Part shown: one piece after another, positions 5,143 to 5,646 of the stretch
How positions within the stretch are numbered: the stretch's first letter is position 1
Layout: every line of letters begins with the position of its first letter
Made by a program: the position numbers and the translations under genes
Origin: Parcubacteria group bacterium GW2011_GWA2_50_10b
Lineage (GTDB): Bacteria; Patescibacteriota; Minisyncoccia; Phycocordibacterales; Zambryskibacteraceae
DNA length: 5,646 bases
Assembly (NCBI GenBank): GCA_001004085.1
Contig: LCQJ01000021.1
Location: 1 to 5,646 of the forward strand
Direction: 5' to 3'
The notes under the pieces: generated by a model
The model's input: only the letters and a program-made list of their open reading frames with translations
Told to the model about the DNA's origin: nothing
Databases searched by the model: none

Positions 5143-5168
5143 CCCGCCTGCCGGGCCCGGCGGGCAGG
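5143..5168. repeat. GC-rich inverted repeat in the KGG gene leader
   Basis: This stretch of only C and G with two A/T bases contains overlapping inverted repeats: CCTGCC (5147-5152) with GGCAGG (5163-5168), CCCGCC (5143-5148) with GGCGGG (5159-5164), and the central palindrome CCGGGCCCGG (5151-5160). The pairings exclude one another, so it could switch between folds. It is far more GC-rich than its surroundings and lies 12 bases from the 24-bp palindrome. I see no coding role. Similar CCTGCC-type hairpins are, from memory, frequent in Patescibacteria genomes. Confidence 0.6.
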
Positions 5169-5234
5169 TCGACCGCATGCAATATAATTGACGCACAAAG
5201 CTGCGGCATCTTACTGCCACGGTGTGGTATAAAA

Positions 5235-5438
5235 TTAGCGCTTTTTCTTTATTATTTTCTTTTTCGGCTGGGCTCGGAAGACATCGGCCTTTTTATGCAA
5301 AATCGGACCGCGAATCTGCTTCAAAGCGGTGCGGGCTTTCGGGTCGGTGATAATCAGCTTGCCTTTGCTGTTGACGTAAGCCTTGCCCTTCTCCACGAGC
5401 CAAGTAACCGTAATGCCGGGTTGTTTGCGTCTTACCAT
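5235..5438 (-). CDS. Small basic protein of unknown function
   Basis: I do not recognise this 67-residue protein. It is strongly basic: an RRK stretch at residues 3-5, Lys and Arg spread through the middle, and a lysine-rich tail, KKKIIKKKR, at the end. It has no cysteine, no signal peptide and no membrane segment. The central part, TWLVEKGKAYVNSKGKLIITDPKA, could form a small beta structure. The charge suggests binding to nucleic acid or to the ribosome, as an inference only. It starts 22 bases after the stop of the small membrane protein gene. There is no Shine-Dalgarno; a TGATAAAAT extended -10 element lies six bases before the ATG, which would make the mRNA leaderless if used. A weak hairpin (about 5204-5221, with one G-U pair) follows the gene on the minus strand. 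Confidence 0.65.
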   Translation of the reverse strand: MVRRKQPGITVTWLVEKGKAYVNSKGKLIITDPKARTALKQIRGPILHKKADVFRAQPKKKIIKKKR

Positions 5439-5444
5439 AAGGCT

Positions 5445-5453
5445 ATTTTATCA
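5445..5453 (-). promoter_or_regulatory. Candidate extended -10 promoter of the small basic protein gene
   Basis: TGATAAAAT on the minus strand matches an extended -10 (TGnTAtAAT with one change). It lies six bases before the ATG, so a start about seven bases downstream would produce a leaderless transcript. No convincing -35 is visible, and the gene may simply be read from the upstream gene. Confidence 0.3.
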
Positions 5454-5460
5454 CTTCAAA

Positions 5461-5646
5461 TTAGCCTTTGTCCTGGAATTCTTCCGGAATTTCATCGTCC
5501 GGGCCGGTGGTGGCACCACTGACGGCGCCTTCCTGCTCTACGTTCGGCTCCTGGAAGCTCGTATCCGGCGTCGGTGTACGTCTCACGAGCCAGATGACGA
5601 GCCAGGCGGCCAGAATGACGACAATAATCCAAATTATAGCTTTCAT
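5461..5646 (-). CDS. Small single-pass membrane protein of unknown function
   Basis: This is a 61-residue protein whose ATG coincides with the last three bases of the window, so its ribosome binding site and any longer start cannot be seen. Residues 3-20 form one very hydrophobic helix (IIWIIVVILAAWLVIWLV), followed by the positive RR at 22-23. By the positive-inside rule this would put the acidic, Pro/Glu/Asp/Gly-rich tail (about 24-61) in the cytoplasm, although a signal-anchor orientation with the tail outside is possible. The tail has low complexity and is probably disordered. I do not recognise the family; short proteins of this build are common in Patescibacteria. Confidence 0.7.
   Translation of the reverse strand: MKAIIWIIVVILAAWLVIWLVRRTPTPDTSFQEPNVEQEGAVSGATTGPDDEIPEEFQDKG

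Noticed and set aside
4755..5198. 147-residue minus-strand open frame over the KGG gene region
   Set aside because: It runs through the terminator, two palindromes and the KGG gene in another frame; its product is an Arg/Ala/Lys-rich sequence without domain features, while the KGG frame gives a clear family match.
5080..5220. N-terminal extension of the KGG protein to a Met at 5220
   Set aside because: The extra 47 residues are encoded by palindromic leader DNA and contain Cys/Pro runs unlike the family; the start MADNNN fits the known size and composition.
5204..5221. Terminator after the small basic protein gene
   Set aside because: The stem is six pairs including a G-U, with no T-tract on the minus strand; too weak to list as a feature.

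Overview
The window reads as a bacterial chromosome segment in which every convincing gene lies on the minus strand. Several signs point to a Patescibacteria (Candidate Phyla Radiation) genome, most likely of the Parcubacteria type. These are a membrane-anchored Gmad2 + GerMN protein, a tiny anchored protein with a CPDGTEVGR...C cysteine motif, a KGG-repeat stress protein, very short intergenic gaps, few good Shine-Dalgarno sites, and a dense set of strong intergenic hairpins. This assignment comes from gene content and family knowledge, with no phylogenetic marker. Standard stop codons fit all genes, so there is no sign of a recoded UGA.

Layout in the direction of transcription (right to left): a small membrane protein (5461-5646) and a small lysine/arginine-rich protein (5235-5438); a leader with two palindromes; a KGG stress protein (4873-5079) with a strong intrinsic terminator; a hairpin; a ClpP-like serine peptidase (4146-4739) directly followed by a MurA-like enolpyruvyl transferase (2837-4138), then a second, related hairpin; a promoter and a REC-GGDEF response regulator (1793-2713) with its terminator; a Gmad2/GerMN surface protein (833-1702) plus the small Cys-motif protein (596-820); a 60-base intergenic element that folds into a three-way junction; then a secreted protein of unknown function (174-458) overlapping the start of an MshD/PilV-like type IV prepilin that runs off the left edge.

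Functionally the window is about the cell envelope and its control: peptidoglycan precursor synthesis (MurA-like) beside a ClpP-like peptidase, surface-anchored proteins, pilin parts, and a c-di-GMP-type signalling protein. The ClpP-like and MurA-like genes are seven bases apart and are bracketed by two hairpins that share their stem sequence. Both enzymes have lost one expected catalytic acid (Asp to Asn in the peptidase, Asp to Ala in the transferase), while the nucleophilic Ser and Cys are kept. The least explained DNA is the three-way-junction element at 495-558 and the shared-stem hairpin family. No intergenic stretch exceeds 300 bases.
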